Shown here: positions 43,107 to 54,970 of the stretch, piece after piece
How positions within the stretch are numbered: position 1 is the first letter of the stretch
Layout: each line of letters starts with the position of its first letter
Source of the DNA: Niastella sp. OAS944
GTDB lineage: Bacteria > Bacteroidota > Bacteroidia > Chitinophagales > Chitinophagaceae
NCBI GenBank assembly: GCA_024809215.1
Contig: JANUBW010000001.1
Coordinates: 62,001-126,000, forward strand
Reading direction: 5' to 3'
Length of the DNA stretch: 64,000 bases
The notes under the pieces: generated by a model
Databases searched by the model: none
Told to the model about the DNA's origin: nothing
The model's input: only the letters and a program-made list of their open reading frames with translations
Position numbers and translations under genes: made by a program

Positions 43107-46100
43107 ACAGTTAGTGTTTAGTGGTATCACTAATTTAGCGAAACTTCTGCTTATCACCGTTTGTACTGTACAGGTAGTTTTCCCGCAGCAGAACGTGTTT
43201 TTTCCCCTCACCAAACAAACGCTGCAAACCGGCCTGTCGAGCCCGCATGTACGAAAGATAGTTCAGGACAAATATGGCTTTATGTGGCTTGCTACACAAG
43301 ATGGGCTAAACCGGTTCGACGGTACTCAGTACGTGATCTTCAACTCAGGCAGTGTTGACCAAAATCATATTATTACCGGTACAGACGTTTATGATATTGC
43401 CATTGATGCCAGCGGTGAATACTTATGGGTATTAACCGCCTATAACGGTTTAAGTAAAATAGAATTACGAACGTGCCGCGTTGTAAGCACACACCCCATT
43501 CAATTATCATTACCAGCCCCCAAAGGACTTTGGTTAAAATGTATGTTTATAAAAGGGTCGCATATTTTTATAGGCACCAATGAGGGTTATTATATTCGTT
43601 TTAATACGGCAAACGCACAAATAGACCAGATCACCTTATGTACAGCCAGCTTTCATGCCAGCGGGTCTATTGATAGAATTTATGCCAGCAACAACAACAT
43701 TTGGTTGTTTATTTCAGGAACAGGCATTGTGTTACTCGACCCTGCAGGTAATAAACATATAAGCACTACACCCCTGCCCAGCCTTACATTTTATGATGTT
43801 TCGGCTGGCAATGGGTTGCTTTTTGCCGCCAGCTCAAATGGTATTTTATCATTCTCCCTAAACACCGGGGCTATAGATTCAACCAGCTCATGGGGCCGGT
43901 ATTTGTACCAGTTAACAAAAGGCCACAACTGGCAGGCCCTTCACTATGCAAATGATACCCTGCTGGCAACAGGTATTAAAGGCTGCTGGTCAATTGACCT
44001 TACCCGCAGGCAATATACCCGTATCATTTGCAGCCGTAATTATGAAGATAAAGACTGGATATTATTAACCAGCAGTATTGTAAAAACCGGACGCAGCATT
44101 TGGCTGGGCACCCAATACGGCGCAGGCTGCATCAGGGATCTACATACACCCTTTGTTGGCTTCAACACCTCAATGGATGGGTCGGGATTAAATATCCGTC
44201 ACAGCAATATGCTTGCCACCAACAACGACTCTACCATTATAGTGTGCGCCGACGATGGCACCTATCTTGTAAACCATACAACAGGAAAATTTCAACGCAT
44301 TTTTTCAGATGATGTTTTTTATAGCGTCTTTAAGGCGCCCGGTAATTATATTATTGCCAGTGGCGTTACCAGCGGTTTACATATAGCCGATGAAAACGGG
44401 CGCCCCGTTTCGCTCAAAAAAGTTTTTCCCGAGCTGTTACCTATACAAAAAGATGTTTTAATTAGCGCCACCAGGTTTAACGACTCGTTGTATTTTCTGG
44501 CAAGCCAAAATGAAAAAGGATTGTACAAATGGAACATCCGGTTAAAACAGGTTACAGTAATTGATACAGGTACCCGACCCATACAATTAACAGGCACTAT
44601 TATAAACAGGCTGTACACCGATGCCGGCAATAAACTGTGGGTATTGGGTGATAATTACATTTCTATTATCGATCCACTGGCCGCCACCATTCGTACAATA
44701 AAACCGCAAGTGCCTCAATCGAAAAAAGAACTCAGCATTATTATGGATATGTGCGAACTGGCCGGCAGTTATTGGTTAACTGTATATGGCATTGGCATTG
44801 TACAACTCAATGCCAACCTTACCATACGCCGGATCTTTTCAATAAGGGAAGGTCTTAATAATACAGGAGTATATAAACTATTCCCACTTGGCAATTTGTC
44901 GTTACTGGTATCAACAAACAATGGGCTGAGCGTGCTGGATACCCGAACAGGTTTGTACAAAAATTATTTTGAACAGGATGGGCTTCAATCGAGCAGCTTT
45001 GAAGAAACCAGCGGGGCAAGCCAAAATGGTTTTATGTTCATGGGTGGCACCAATGGGTTTACCAGGATCGACATTAACAAGTTTAATATTAACACAGGCC
45101 CACCGGTCACATACTTCACCAATATTCGAATTCATAAAACGGTTAAAGCAATTAGTTCTGCAACCGACACAATGAATGCGGAGCTGGAAGAACTGGTAAT
45201 TCCGAGTAGTTGGGTGCAGGCCAATATTTCGTTTGCCGGTATTCATTTTGCCAATCCCGATAAGGTCACCTATGCTTACCGCATCAGGCAGCAGGATACT
45301 AACTGGATAGCCAACGGTCCCCAACACTTTATTACACTAATGGGTTTGCGTCCCGGCGCTTATACATTAGAAATAAAGTCGGCCAATGAAGATGGGTATT
45401 GGAGCGCAGTAAAAAAATTAAACCTCATCATAAAACCCAAATGGTTTCAAACCATTGGGTTCAAGTTACTGGTGTGTTTACTGGCCGCCGGTTTAATATA
45501 TGCACTATACCGTTACCGCCTTTACCAGTTGTATAAGCAACACCTTATTAGAAAAAATATTGCCAGCGACCTGCACGATGATATTGGCAGTACGCTTAAC
45601 ACAGTTAAAATATTCACCCACCTTGCCAAAAAAGATGTGAATGACTTTAATAACCTAAATCAGATAGAGATGGCTTTAACAGAAGCCTCAACCGGTTTAA
45701 GGGATATGATCTGGATCCTCGACGACTCGGGCGATACGGTATACGATCTGCTGGAAAGGGTAAAGAAATTTGCCGTTCCCGTAACTGTTGCCAATGGCGT
45801 GCACCTGCAATGCACTAACGATGATAAATGCAGGCACCTGGTGCTTTCCAAAAACGAAAAACGAAACCTGCTGTTAATTGCAAAAGAAACCATCAACAAC
45901 AGTCTTAAATATGCGCAGTGTAAAAACATCACTATTAACATAGAACTGAAAAAAGGCGCATTATGTATGACCATCGACGACGATGGCGAGGGGTTTATTA
46001 TCACCTCCCATACCGATGGCAATGGCCTCGGCAATATTAACTTCAGGGCCGGGCAAATTGGCTATACCGCCATTATACAATCAACACCCGGCAAAGGCAC

Positions 46101-46128
46101 ACAGGTAAAAGTAGCCAGAACATCTTAA
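43081..46128 (+). CDS. Sensor histidine kinase with Reg_prop propeller and Y_Y_Y domain
   Basis: From ATG 43081 the product is 1015 residues; ATG 43018 adds 21. Residues ~15-40 are a signal or membrane segment. A two-component-regulator propeller follows (VRKIVQDKYGFMWLATQDGLNRFDG; WLGTQYGAG; EGLNNTGVYKLFPLGNLSLLVSTNNGLSVLD), then a Y_Y_Y-like domain (YAYRIRQQDTNWIANGPQHFITLMGLRPGAYTLEIKSANEDG) and a membrane helix (LLVCLLAAGLIYALY). The kinase core has the HisKA_3 motif DLHDDIGSTLN and ATPase motifs NNSLKYA, DDDGEGF and GNGLGN. It probably senses a periplasmic ligand and signals to the regulator at 40539. Confidence 0.92.
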   Translation: MRHLCIGAIQLVFSGITNLAKLLLITVCTVQVVFPQQNVFFPLTKQTLQTGLSSPHVRKIVQDKYGFMWLATQDGLNRFDGTQYVIFNSGSVDQNHIITGTDVYDIAIDASGEYLWVLTAYNGLSKIELRTCRVVSTHPIQLSLPAPKGLWLKCMFIKGSHIFIGTNEGYYIRFNTANAQIDQITLCTASFHASGSIDRIYASNNNIWLFISGTGIVLLDPAGNKHISTTPLPSLTFYDVSAGNGLLFAASSNGILSFSLNTGAIDSTSSWGRYLYQLTKGHNWQALHYANDTLLATGIKGCWSIDLTRRQYTRIICSRNYEDKDWILLTSSIVKTGRSIWLGTQYGAGCIRDLHTPFVGFNTSMDGSGLNIRHSNMLATNNDSTIIVCADDGTYLVNHTTGKFQRIFSDDVFYSVFKAPGNYIIASGVTSGLHIADENGRPVSLKKVFPELLPIQKDVLISATRFNDSLYFLASQNEKGLYKWNIRLKQVTVIDTGTRPIQLTGTIINRLYTDAGNKLWVLGDNYISIIDPLAATIRTIKPQVPQSKKELSIIMDMCELAGSYWLTVYGIGIVQLNANLTIRRIFSIREGLNNTGVYKLFPLGNLSLLVSTNNGLSVLDTRTGLYKNYFEQDGLQSSSFEETSGASQNGFMFMGGTNGFTRIDINKFNINTGPPVTYFTNIRIHKTVKAISSATDTMNAELEELVIPSSWVQANISFAGIHFANPDKVTYAYRIRQQDTNWIANGPQHFITLMGLRPGAYTLEIKSANEDGYWSAVKKLNLIIKPKWFQTIGFKLLVCLLAAGLIYALYRYRLYQLYKQHLIRKNIASDLHDDIGSTLNTVKIFTHLAKKDVNDFNNLNQIEMALTEASTGLRDMIWILDDSGDTVYDLLERVKKFAVPVTVANGVHLQCTNDDKCRHLVLSKNEKRNLLLIAKETINNSLKYAQCKNITINIELKKGALCMTIDDDGEGFIITSHTDGNGLGNINFRAGQIGYTAIIQSTPGKGTQVKVARTS

Positions 46129-46140
46129 GGACAATTGCAG

Positions 46141-46148
46141 TATATTTG
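46141..46148 (+). promoter_or_regulatory. Possible -7 box for the AraC gene
   Basis: TATATTTG fits TAnnTTTG, 23 bases before the ATG at 46172 and 12 bases after the kinase stop. No clear -33 TTG at the right spacing. Confidence 0.4.
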
Positions 46149-46171
46149 AACTTCCTGAGTAACGCCTATCA

Positions 46172-46942
46172 ATGAAAGTCAGTAATCTAACACCATGTGA
46201 AAAGATCAGCCACTATGTTGACAGGGTGCTGGTCATTGAAGATGTGCTGGTCACCAACCCATTCACATTGCCATTATATGCCAATGGCGCACCTACCCTG
46301 TTGTTTCAAACAGCCAAAGGAATTATAAAGAACAACAGCAATAACCTAACGCTGTTTGGCCAAACGGTTTTTCCCGAAACCCTAACCATTCGCGATAATT
46401 TCACCCTTATCGCCTATTTCTTCAAACCCTTTGCGTTATTTGCCCTTTTTGGCGTTTCGGCCCAGGAACTCACCAATAACCCCATCGACCTGAACCTGCT
46501 GGCCCCTTCCAAAACACAGCAATTGCAGGAACAATTATTAAATGCAGCTACCACAGAGGAAATGATCGGCCTGCTGAATGATTATATATTCAGCCTTATT
46601 ACCAAAACCACCGTCGATAGCCAGATCATTCGCTTTGCCACCCTTACCATTGCTCAAAATGCCGGCAAAGACGCCCTGTTAAAAGTGCAAAAGGAGCTGC
46701 ATGTAACCGAACGCACCTTTCAACGGATGTTCGAAAAGAACATTGGTATTGCGCCAAACCTGTACCGGCGCATCTGGCAGTTCAACAATGCCTTTCAGCA
46801 GCTCAATAACCGCCAGTTTGTAAAACTCTCCGATATCGCCTTCGCCAATGGCTATGCCGACCAAAGCCACTATATTCGTGCTTTTAAGGAATTTACCGGC
46901 ATTACGCCAAAAGACTACCTCAAATTCGGCCAATCCGAATAA
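46172..46942 (+). CDS. AraC-family regulator with DUF6597-like N-domain
   Basis: The 256-residue protein has a compact N-terminal sensory domain (YVDRVLVIEDVLVTNPFTLPLYANGAPTLLFQT, LTLFGQTVFPETLTIRDNFTLIAYFFKPFALFALFGVSAQEL) and the AraC DNA-binding end (LHVTERTFQRMFEKNIGIAPNLYRRIWQFNNAF, LSDIAFANGYADQSHYIRAFKEFTGITPKDYL). It is intact. It precedes the VOC gene by 75 bases in the same direction and probably controls it. Confidence 0.9.
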   Translation: MKVSNLTPCEKISHYVDRVLVIEDVLVTNPFTLPLYANGAPTLLFQTAKGIIKNNSNNLTLFGQTVFPETLTIRDNFTLIAYFFKPFALFALFGVSAQELTNNPIDLNLLAPSKTQQLQEQLLNAATTEEMIGLLNDYIFSLITKTTVDSQIIRFATLTIAQNAGKDALLKVQKELHVTERTFQRMFEKNIGIAPNLYRRIWQFNNAFQQLNNRQFVKLSDIAFANGYADQSHYIRAFKEFTGITPKDYLKFGQSE

Positions 46943-47017
46943 TGTCGGGTTTGTTCTATTTTAAAATTCTGCGCCGCCGTTTCTTTGTGTTATCAATAAA
47001 ACATAAAACAAAGAACA

Positions 47018-47443
47018 ATGACCAATCAAATTTATCCCTGTTTATGGTTTAACGGACAAGCTCAGGCCGCAGCTAACTTTTATTGCTCAGTATTTAAAAA
47101 CTCAAAGATCACTGCCGACAATCAAATGGTGGTAACCTTTGAACTGAATGGAAAGAAATTTATGGGCTTGAACGCCGGTCCACAGTTTCAATTTAACGAA
47201 GCCGTATCCTTTGTAGTTGATTGCGAAACCCAGGAAGAGATCGATTATTATTGGGAGAAATTAACGGCCAACGGCGGTAATGAAGGACAATGCGGCTGGT
47301 TAAAAGATCAGTTTGGCGTTAGCTGGCAAATTGTTCCAACAATTTTACCCAAACTGTTGAGCGATCCCGCTAAAGCGCAAAAAGTTTTGCAGGCATATAT
47401 GCAAATGAAAAAATTCGATATAAAAAAGTTAGAGAATGCCTAA
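47018..47443 (+). CDS. PhnB-like VOC-family protein
   Basis: The 141-residue protein reads TNQIYPCLWFNGQAQAAANFYCSVFKNSKI, then KKFMGLNAGPQFQFNEAVSFVVDCETQEEIDYYWEKLTANGGNEGQCGWLKDQFGVSWQIVP, the full pattern of the PhnB/3-demethylubiquinone methyltransferase-like VOC group. Despite the family name these proteins are not established methyltransferases. It ends at a strong terminator. Confidence 0.92.
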   Translation: MTNQIYPCLWFNGQAQAAANFYCSVFKNSKITADNQMVVTFELNGKKFMGLNAGPQFQFNEAVSFVVDCETQEEIDYYWEKLTANGGNEGQCGWLKDQFGVSWQIVPTILPKLLSDPAKAQKVLQAYMQMKKFDIKKLENA

Positions 47444-47463
47444 GCCGGCACACCTCAAACTAA

Positions 47464-47500
47464 TGCCTCATTTCAGTTTTGAAGTGAGGCTTTTTTTTAT
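47464..47500 (+). terminator. Rho-independent terminator
   Basis: TGCCTCATTTCA and TTGAAGTGAGGC pair closely and are followed by eight T. It ends the AraC/VOC transcript. Confidence 0.9.
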
Positions 47501-47545
47501 ATTTTGTGCCCGCAACTTATTCTAAGTGAAAATAAATATCATAGC

Positions 47546-48544
47546 ATGTTCACAACACTCACCAGCCTGGCAGGTTTACGCATCGATGACGAAAGAATTA
47601 AAGAATTTTTAGAGAAGAATGGTTTTAAATATCCTAAAAAACCTTTTATTTCCAACCGCTCAACCGACACTTCTTATTGGGTACAAAATAAAAAACTCGG
47701 CATCGATCTGTTATTCAATGCACGGAACTATAATGAAAAATATCCATTGGTACAGGGTGAAAAAAAAGGTGTTTGGGTACCCGTGCTAAACAGAGCAAGG
47801 TGGTATAACAACAAATCAAAGACAGAATTTCCGTTGAACATAGATTTCGGGCATGACTTTGAAACGCTGAAAGCAAAACTAGGCGAGCCAACACAAAAGA
47901 GCAGCGATGTATCGCACACCTGGTTAAATGACGATGGCTCTGAAAGCTGGTACCGCTGGAGGTTGCCGCTCGACAATGAAAGATCGCTTGAGTGGGGACT
48001 TGAATTTGGCGACGACCTCACCATCAACGATTTTATGGTTGGGCTCCCCTACCACAATCCTGTTTTTGAGTTTTATTACGAATGGAATAACGAAAATTTT
48101 GAGTCCTTCATTAAACGTAAAGATTGGCGTGAAACTGCTCACCTGATGTTTTTGCAATGGACCATTGACAACAACATGGTAACTATAAATGAAAATACCG
48201 CAGCTGTTGCCAAAGACATTAAAGAAGGTAAATTGCCCATTACAGAATATATAAAGGCGCTCAACAGAGGGTATATGCTCGAAGAGGATTTTTCGGCCGA
48301 ACAGCGGTTCATTTATTCATACATTCATAATGTAGGCAGCTACGATACACTGTTTACACGCGATGTAGCGCATACATTTTTAAAAGAGGGCCAATTAAAA
48401 GAAAATTATTTCGGCAAAGAAGCTACGGAGCAATTGAATGCGATCGATTACAATACAGAAAACTACGCCATAGTAAAGTCGATCATCGATAACCGGCTGG
48501 CGGAGTACAAAGAACATAAGTTCAAACAAAGCAAACAGCTGTAA
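47546..48544 (+). CDS. Hypothetical protein, 332 aa
   Basis: ATG 47546 (MFTTLTSLAGLRIDDERIKE) is preferred; an earlier Met at 47504 overlaps the terminator. The first ~200 residues include SYWVQNKKLGIDLLFNARNY and WLNDDGSESWYRWRLPLDNERSLEWGLEFGDD, and the last ~110 are helical (KDWRETAHLMFLQWTIDNNMV, EYIKALNRGYMLEEDFSAEQRFIYSYIHNVG). The tail resembles small antitoxin/immunity-like domains found with secreted toxins, but no toxin is near, so no function is given. Confidence 0.7.
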   Translation: MFTTLTSLAGLRIDDERIKEFLEKNGFKYPKKPFISNRSTDTSYWVQNKKLGIDLLFNARNYNEKYPLVQGEKKGVWVPVLNRARWYNNKSKTEFPLNIDFGHDFETLKAKLGEPTQKSSDVSHTWLNDDGSESWYRWRLPLDNERSLEWGLEFGDDLTINDFMVGLPYHNPVFEFYYEWNNENFESFIKRKDWRETAHLMFLQWTIDNNMVTINENTAAVAKDIKEGKLPITEYIKALNRGYMLEEDFSAEQRFIYSYIHNVGSYDTLFTRDVAHTFLKEGQLKENYFGKEATEQLNAIDYNTENYAIVKSIIDNRLAEYKEHKFKQSKQL

Positions 48545-48570
48545 CTGTTATAAACGCGCCCAGCTTTTTA

Positions 48571-48600
48571 AAAACCTCCATTTTAGATGGAGGTTTTCTA
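48571..48600 (+). terminator. Rho-independent terminator
   Basis: AAAACCTCCAT and ATGGAGGTTTT pair perfectly, followed by CTATT. The A-rich left side could also stop the converging gene at 48628. Confidence 0.8.
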
Positions 48601-48627
48601 TTATTGACATTTTTAAACGAGGCAACT

Positions 48628-48882
48628 TTAGCATTCCGAATAATCTGAAGAAAAAAGACCATTGATGGCGTAGATCTTACTTATTTCTATCTCCAACTTA
48701 TCATCAAGCCGCAGCCACTGTTTTCCATCCTTCTCAAACACATTTGTAATAAAACCATTGGCGCGGGTTACGCCGCCATCTTCATACAACATGGCGGCAT
48801 GTTGTTTTTCCTGAAAGAGCTTCATTACGATTTCATAAAAACTGCCTTTGGCAGGTAATGTTTCTCTGGTACCACTGTCCAT
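48628..48882 (-). CDS. Hypothetical small protein, 84 aa
   Basis: From ATG 48882 it begins MDSGTRETLPAKGSFYEIVM; ATG 48924 is an alternative start giving 98 residues. EKQHAAMLYEDGGVTRANGFITNVFEKDGKQWLRLDDKLEIEISKIYAINGLF looks like a small SH3- or OB-like beta barrel. No family recognised. Convergent with the hypothetical at 47546-48544. Confidence 0.6.
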   Translation of the reverse strand: MDSGTRETLPAKGSFYEIVMKLFQEKQHAAMLYEDGGVTRANGFITNVFEKDGKQWLRLDDKLEIEISKIYAINGLFSSDYSEC

Positions 48883-48984
48883 AATAATAAATTTACTGTT
48901 TATCGAAGTGCATAATATTACCATTTTTCTTTGTTAAATCGTATTTCGGTTGAGTTAATATAGATTTTACCTATCTCATAATAG

Positions 48985-49049
48985 AATCAATTGATTATTG
49001 TTATATCTTCAAAAGCCTAATTTTACCCACCTGCACAATTAGCTGTGCA
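48985..49049 (+). promoter_or_regulatory. katG upstream region with two palindromes
   Basis: AATCAATTGATT (48985-48996) is a perfect 12-bp palindrome. TGCACA-6-TGTGCA (49032-49049) is a second one, 37 bases before the katG ATG. A -33/-7-like pair, TTG (48998) and TAATTTTA (49018), lies between, with an imperfect -7 box. One of the palindromes may bind a peroxide-responsive regulator; this is inferred from the gene only. Confidence 0.4.
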
Positions 49050-49073
49050 ATAATGAATCACGTAATACCATAA

Positions 49074-51362
<2,289 letters not shown>

Positions 51363-51382
51363 TTGTAATTCACATACAAGTG

Positions 51383-51414
51383 AAGAGCCCCGATGATGTT
51401 CGGGGCTCTTTTGA
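51383..51414 (+). terminator. Rho-independent terminator (katG)
   Basis: AAGAGCCCCGA and TCGGGGCTCTT form a perfect stem with a T-rich end. It lies between the converging katG and GH43 genes. Confidence 0.92.
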
Positions 51415-51416
51415 TT

Positions 51417-54400
51417 TTAAAGCGTAGGAATAACTTTCTTTATACTTCCATCTTCATTGAACTCCAGTCTATCAATACACACTTCGCGGTTATAGCCTGC
51501 CGGTGGGCCCATATATATACCACCGGGGCGTTTAAAGCGATGATACACGATGTACCATTCATCTTTACCCGGCACCTGCAAAATGGAGTGATGCCCCGTA
51601 GCATAAATACCTTTGCTTATATCCTTGCTTAAAATGGTCTCATACTTCGAAAAATCAACCGGGCCTGTGGGCGAAGTTGTTTTCACATACCGCACCTGGT
51701 ATTCGGGACTGCGGGTATCGTTCTTAGACCACATAAAATAATAAAAACCGTTGCGATAGAACACATAAGTGCCTTCGGTAAAATACTGATTGCCTTTTAC
51801 CAATACCTGTATTGTATTGGGTTTTATTGAAACCATATCCTCATTCAATTCACAAACCGCCATAAAATTATTTCCCCAATACAAATAGGTTGTACCGGTT
51901 TTGGGATCGGTAAATACATCGGGATCTATGTTTTGCCCGCGAACGCCCTCAGGAAATTTATCAATCAATGGTTTGCCCGAATCTTTAAACGGTCCGGTTG
52001 GGTTATCGGCAACTGCTACGCCTATTTTTTGACCGGCCGTGAAAAAATAATAGTATTTGTATTTCCCGCTTTTATCTTTCTTCTCTATAATACAGGGCGC
52101 CCAGGCATTTCGTTTCGTCCAGGTAACATCTTTTTCCAGGTCAAGGACCACGCCTTCGTCTTTCCAGGTCTTCAGGTCTTTTGAAGAAAACGTTTTGAAA
52201 AAGGTACCACTCCAGTTATCGAACCCATCGCTGGTTGGGTATATATAATACTTCTTCGTTTTTTCAGCATATAATATTTCGGGGTCGGCATAACTGCCGG
52301 CAAGCACAGGATTGTTCTTGTTCGGTTCTGTAAGCGAATCAAAAGAAAGCCCCCAATGCTGCGCCAGTGTTTCGGCTTCTTCCTTTGTAAGATGAATAAC
52401 AGCGCCGTGTTTTGGTGTAGTAAAATTAGTGGTCTTCATTAACCCTTCATTGAAATGGCCCAGATCGGTAAAGTTTACAAAATCACTGGTTTCGCTGAAA
52501 CCAAAGTTGTGCGTCTTTAAACCATATACATCATACATCAGCACCCATTTATTTTCACCGATCCGCTTCCACACATTGGGCGCTTCGCAGGCCACTTTTT
52601 CAGGATCGTACCAACGGGCGTCAAATTCAAAATCACCATTTATTCTGTCCGAAACAGCCTGTTTTATACCGGGCTGTCCATCGTGCGCTACATAAAACAT
52701 GCGATACTTATTGCCCACCTTTGTTATATCGGCATCAATGGCCGATACTTTTGGATCGGGGTATTGAAAAAGCAGTTGCGGTAATGTTTCAATTTTATCA
52801 AAGGCATCGTTTACGTATACATAGTACAGTTTGTTAGCCTCATTTTTGAACCGCATGGTAAAATAGATCATCAGTTTGCCTTTCACCTCATCATAGGTTA
52901 TTTCAGGCGCCCACACGCAACCAACTTCGCTCAACCCGGCAGAAAGGGTATCAAAGCTGATATTGGTACGTTTCCAGTTAATAAGGTCCCACGATTTTAT
53001 CAGAACCAGGCCACGGTTATTACCCCAGCCGTATGCTGCGCCATCACGCTCCCATTCGGTAGTACGTAAGCCATCACGTTTTGCAAATACATGCAGATCG
53101 GTCATGGCTGCATAAAAAGCGCCATCGGGCCCGCGGAAAATATGCGGATCGCGAATGCCTTTTTGTTTGGCAATGGTATCGCCGGCCATTACCGGTTTAC
53201 CATTGTTCAATGCGGTGAAACTATAACCATCGGGGCTCAATGCCATATGTATTCCATGGGTTTCATCTTTATGAAAAAGCATCAGGTAGGCGCCCATGTC
53301 CTTCTCTTGCGGCACTGCATTTTTATAACGGAACTGATTGAACCTTGCCTTTGCTTTACCGGCCGATAACAACCCTATACGCAATGCATAAAATCCCTTG
53401 TAGTTGTTATGATTCAAACCCGATACATCTGCATTTTCAATAAGCGGGGTCCACACCTTTCCGTCTTTGCTTACAAACAGGTTCAGGTTGTTGCCTTTGT
53501 TATGAAGCTTTACAAAAAAATGCTTCCCAATTTTATTGGGGATAGTTATTGAATCATTGGCATTTTTATAAATAGTGAACCGGCTTCCATCAGATACCAG
53601 ACCGGCATATGCTTTCTCATTGTAAAACAACATCAGGCCGGCGGTATTGCCCGGCTCTGTTGTTACCTCAACCCGTGTTTCATAATTTTTATCGGTAGCC
53701 GTTGCAAGCAACAGCCGGGCATCGGCGGGGGTTCTTCCTTTTGCTTCCACAAAAAGGCTTTGCTGTTTAATGGCAATCGACTGCGGTGCATATTCTTTCC
53801 AAAACGTCCATTGCAGGCCCAGCGAATCGCTTTTAAAATCATCGGAAAGTGCAAGCCCATGTTTTATCGTTGCGCCCGGGTTTGTTGTAACTGGCGCATT
53901 AGCGGCTTTGATACGGTACCAGCCGTCGCTCGTCCACTCAATAGGTTCAATAAGCGTTTGCCGGCCCAGGGTATGATATCCATTAGCATAGGCATGATAT
54001 ACGATCCACCAGTTGCCATTTACATCGTCAATAAGGGTACCATGCCCTTTCGACCACCAGGGATCATTGGCGCTGTAGGTATGCACTATGGGGTTGTAGG
54101 GGGAATTTTCCCAGGGCCCCAGCAGGCTTTTTGAACGGGCTGTTACAACCATATGACTGGTGGCGGGTCCGGCGGTACCACCTTCTGCTGAAGTAAGGTA
54201 ATAATAGCCATTATGGTAATTCAGCTTGGGCGATTCAAGACACATACATTCCGTTACCCATGGCTTGGGATACTCCCAGCCATCATATACTTTTTTCAAT
54301 GTATCAATGGTAGCCAACCCGTCTTCGGTAAGTTGAATAACCTTTCCATTATCAACGTACAGGTAGCGGTTGCCTTGTTCATCGGCAATATGACCAGGGT

Positions 54401-54779
54401 CAATGCCACTTACTTTCAGGTCAATGGGTTTACTCCACGGCCCGCGGATATTATCGGCCCAAACAACCCAGTTTGTTTTGTCGGCCGGATAATAGATGTA
54501 ATACTTACCCTTATACTTTACCAGGTCGGGGGCATAACCAGAGCCCTTATAGTCTGTGATGGCCCTGCAAACCGGTTCCCAATTCATCAGGTCTTTGGAG
54601 TGCCAGATCAAAAAACCGGGAGCGTAATAAAATGGAGAGTGGGTCATGTAATAATCTTCCCCATCGCGAATAATAGATGGGTCGGGATAATCGCCACTCA
54701 GGATAGCTTTGGGGTATGTCTGTGTCTGACCATGTTTAAATGTCAGAATTACGAGTAATGCAATCAATATTTTTTTCAT
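51417..54779 (-). CDS. Secreted triple-propeller glycoside hydrolase family 43 protein
   Basis: With ATG 54779 the product is 1120 residues with a signal peptide (MKKILIALLVILTFKHGQTQ). Three GH43-like five-bladed propellers can be seen. The first (~25-290) has SGDYPDPSIIRDGEDYYMT, GIDPGHIADEQGNRYLYVDNG and TECMCLESPKL, giving candidate Asp base, Asp modulator and Glu acid. A beta-sandwich of the GH43 C2/DUF1349 type follows (~305-475). The second propeller (~480-780) has GIRDPHIFRGPDGAFYAAMTD. The third (~815-1120) has SYADPEILYAEKTKKYYIYPTSDG, NIDPDVFTDPKTGTTYLYWGNN and YFTEGTYVFYRN. It likely acts on arabinan- or xylan-type side chains outside or in the periplasm. Confidence 0.9.
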   Translation of the reverse strand: MKKILIALLVILTFKHGQTQTYPKAILSGDYPDPSIIRDGEDYYMTHSPFYYAPGFLIWHSKDLMNWEPVCRAITDYKGSGYAPDLVKYKGKYYIYYPADKTNWVVWADNIRGPWSKPIDLKVSGIDPGHIADEQGNRYLYVDNGKVIQLTEDGLATIDTLKKVYDGWEYPKPWVTECMCLESPKLNYHNGYYYLTSAEGGTAGPATSHMVVTARSKSLLGPWENSPYNPIVHTYSANDPWWSKGHGTLIDDVNGNWWIVYHAYANGYHTLGRQTLIEPIEWTSDGWYRIKAANAPVTTNPGATIKHGLALSDDFKSDSLGLQWTFWKEYAPQSIAIKQQSLFVEAKGRTPADARLLLATATDKNYETRVEVTTEPGNTAGLMLFYNEKAYAGLVSDGSRFTIYKNANDSITIPNKIGKHFFVKLHNKGNNLNLFVSKDGKVWTPLIENADVSGLNHNNYKGFYALRIGLLSAGKAKARFNQFRYKNAVPQEKDMGAYLMLFHKDETHGIHMALSPDGYSFTALNNGKPVMAGDTIAKQKGIRDPHIFRGPDGAFYAAMTDLHVFAKRDGLRTTEWERDGAAYGWGNNRGLVLIKSWDLINWKRTNISFDTLSAGLSEVGCVWAPEITYDEVKGKLMIYFTMRFKNEANKLYYVYVNDAFDKIETLPQLLFQYPDPKVSAIDADITKVGNKYRMFYVAHDGQPGIKQAVSDRINGDFEFDARWYDPEKVACEAPNVWKRIGENKWVLMYDVYGLKTHNFGFSETSDFVNFTDLGHFNEGLMKTTNFTTPKHGAVIHLTKEEAETLAQHWGLSFDSLTEPNKNNPVLAGSYADPEILYAEKTKKYYIYPTSDGFDNWSGTFFKTFSSKDLKTWKDEGVVLDLEKDVTWTKRNAWAPCIIEKKDKSGKYKYYYFFTAGQKIGVAVADNPTGPFKDSGKPLIDKFPEGVRGQNIDPDVFTDPKTGTTYLYWGNNFMAVCELNEDMVSIKPNTIQVLVKGNQYFTEGTYVFYRNGFYYFMWSKNDTRSPEYQVRYVKTTSPTGPVDFSKYETILSKDISKGIYATGHHSILQVPGKDEWYIVYHRFKRPGGIYMGPPAGYNREVCIDRLEFNEDGSIKKVIPTL

Positions 54780-54909
54780 ACACATCGGGCTGATGCCCTG
54801 GCTAAGTTTCGTTAATAAAAAATGGGGAAATGTTATAGCTGGCAAATGTATTGAAAGCTACAACTAAATTAAGGGAGATATTGATCAAATCAGGGGGACG
54901 AACTAGTCA

Positions 54910-54942
54910 AAAAAAAACCCCTTCCGGAATTTCCGGAAGGGG
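54910..54942 (-). terminator. Rho-independent terminator (minus strand)
   Basis: CCCCTTCCGGAAATTCCGGAAGGGG-like perfect stem (arms CCCCTTCCGG and CCGGAAGGGG) with an A run on the left, which is a U tract for the minus-strand transcript of the small gene at 54971-55123. Confidence 0.9.
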
Positions 54943-54970
54943 AATTAAAGTATAAATATTTTCATTGGGC

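Noticed and set aside
54213-54758. 181-codon plus-strand frame opposite the GH43 gene
   Set aside because: Shadow of the well-supported GH43 coding sequence on the other strand.
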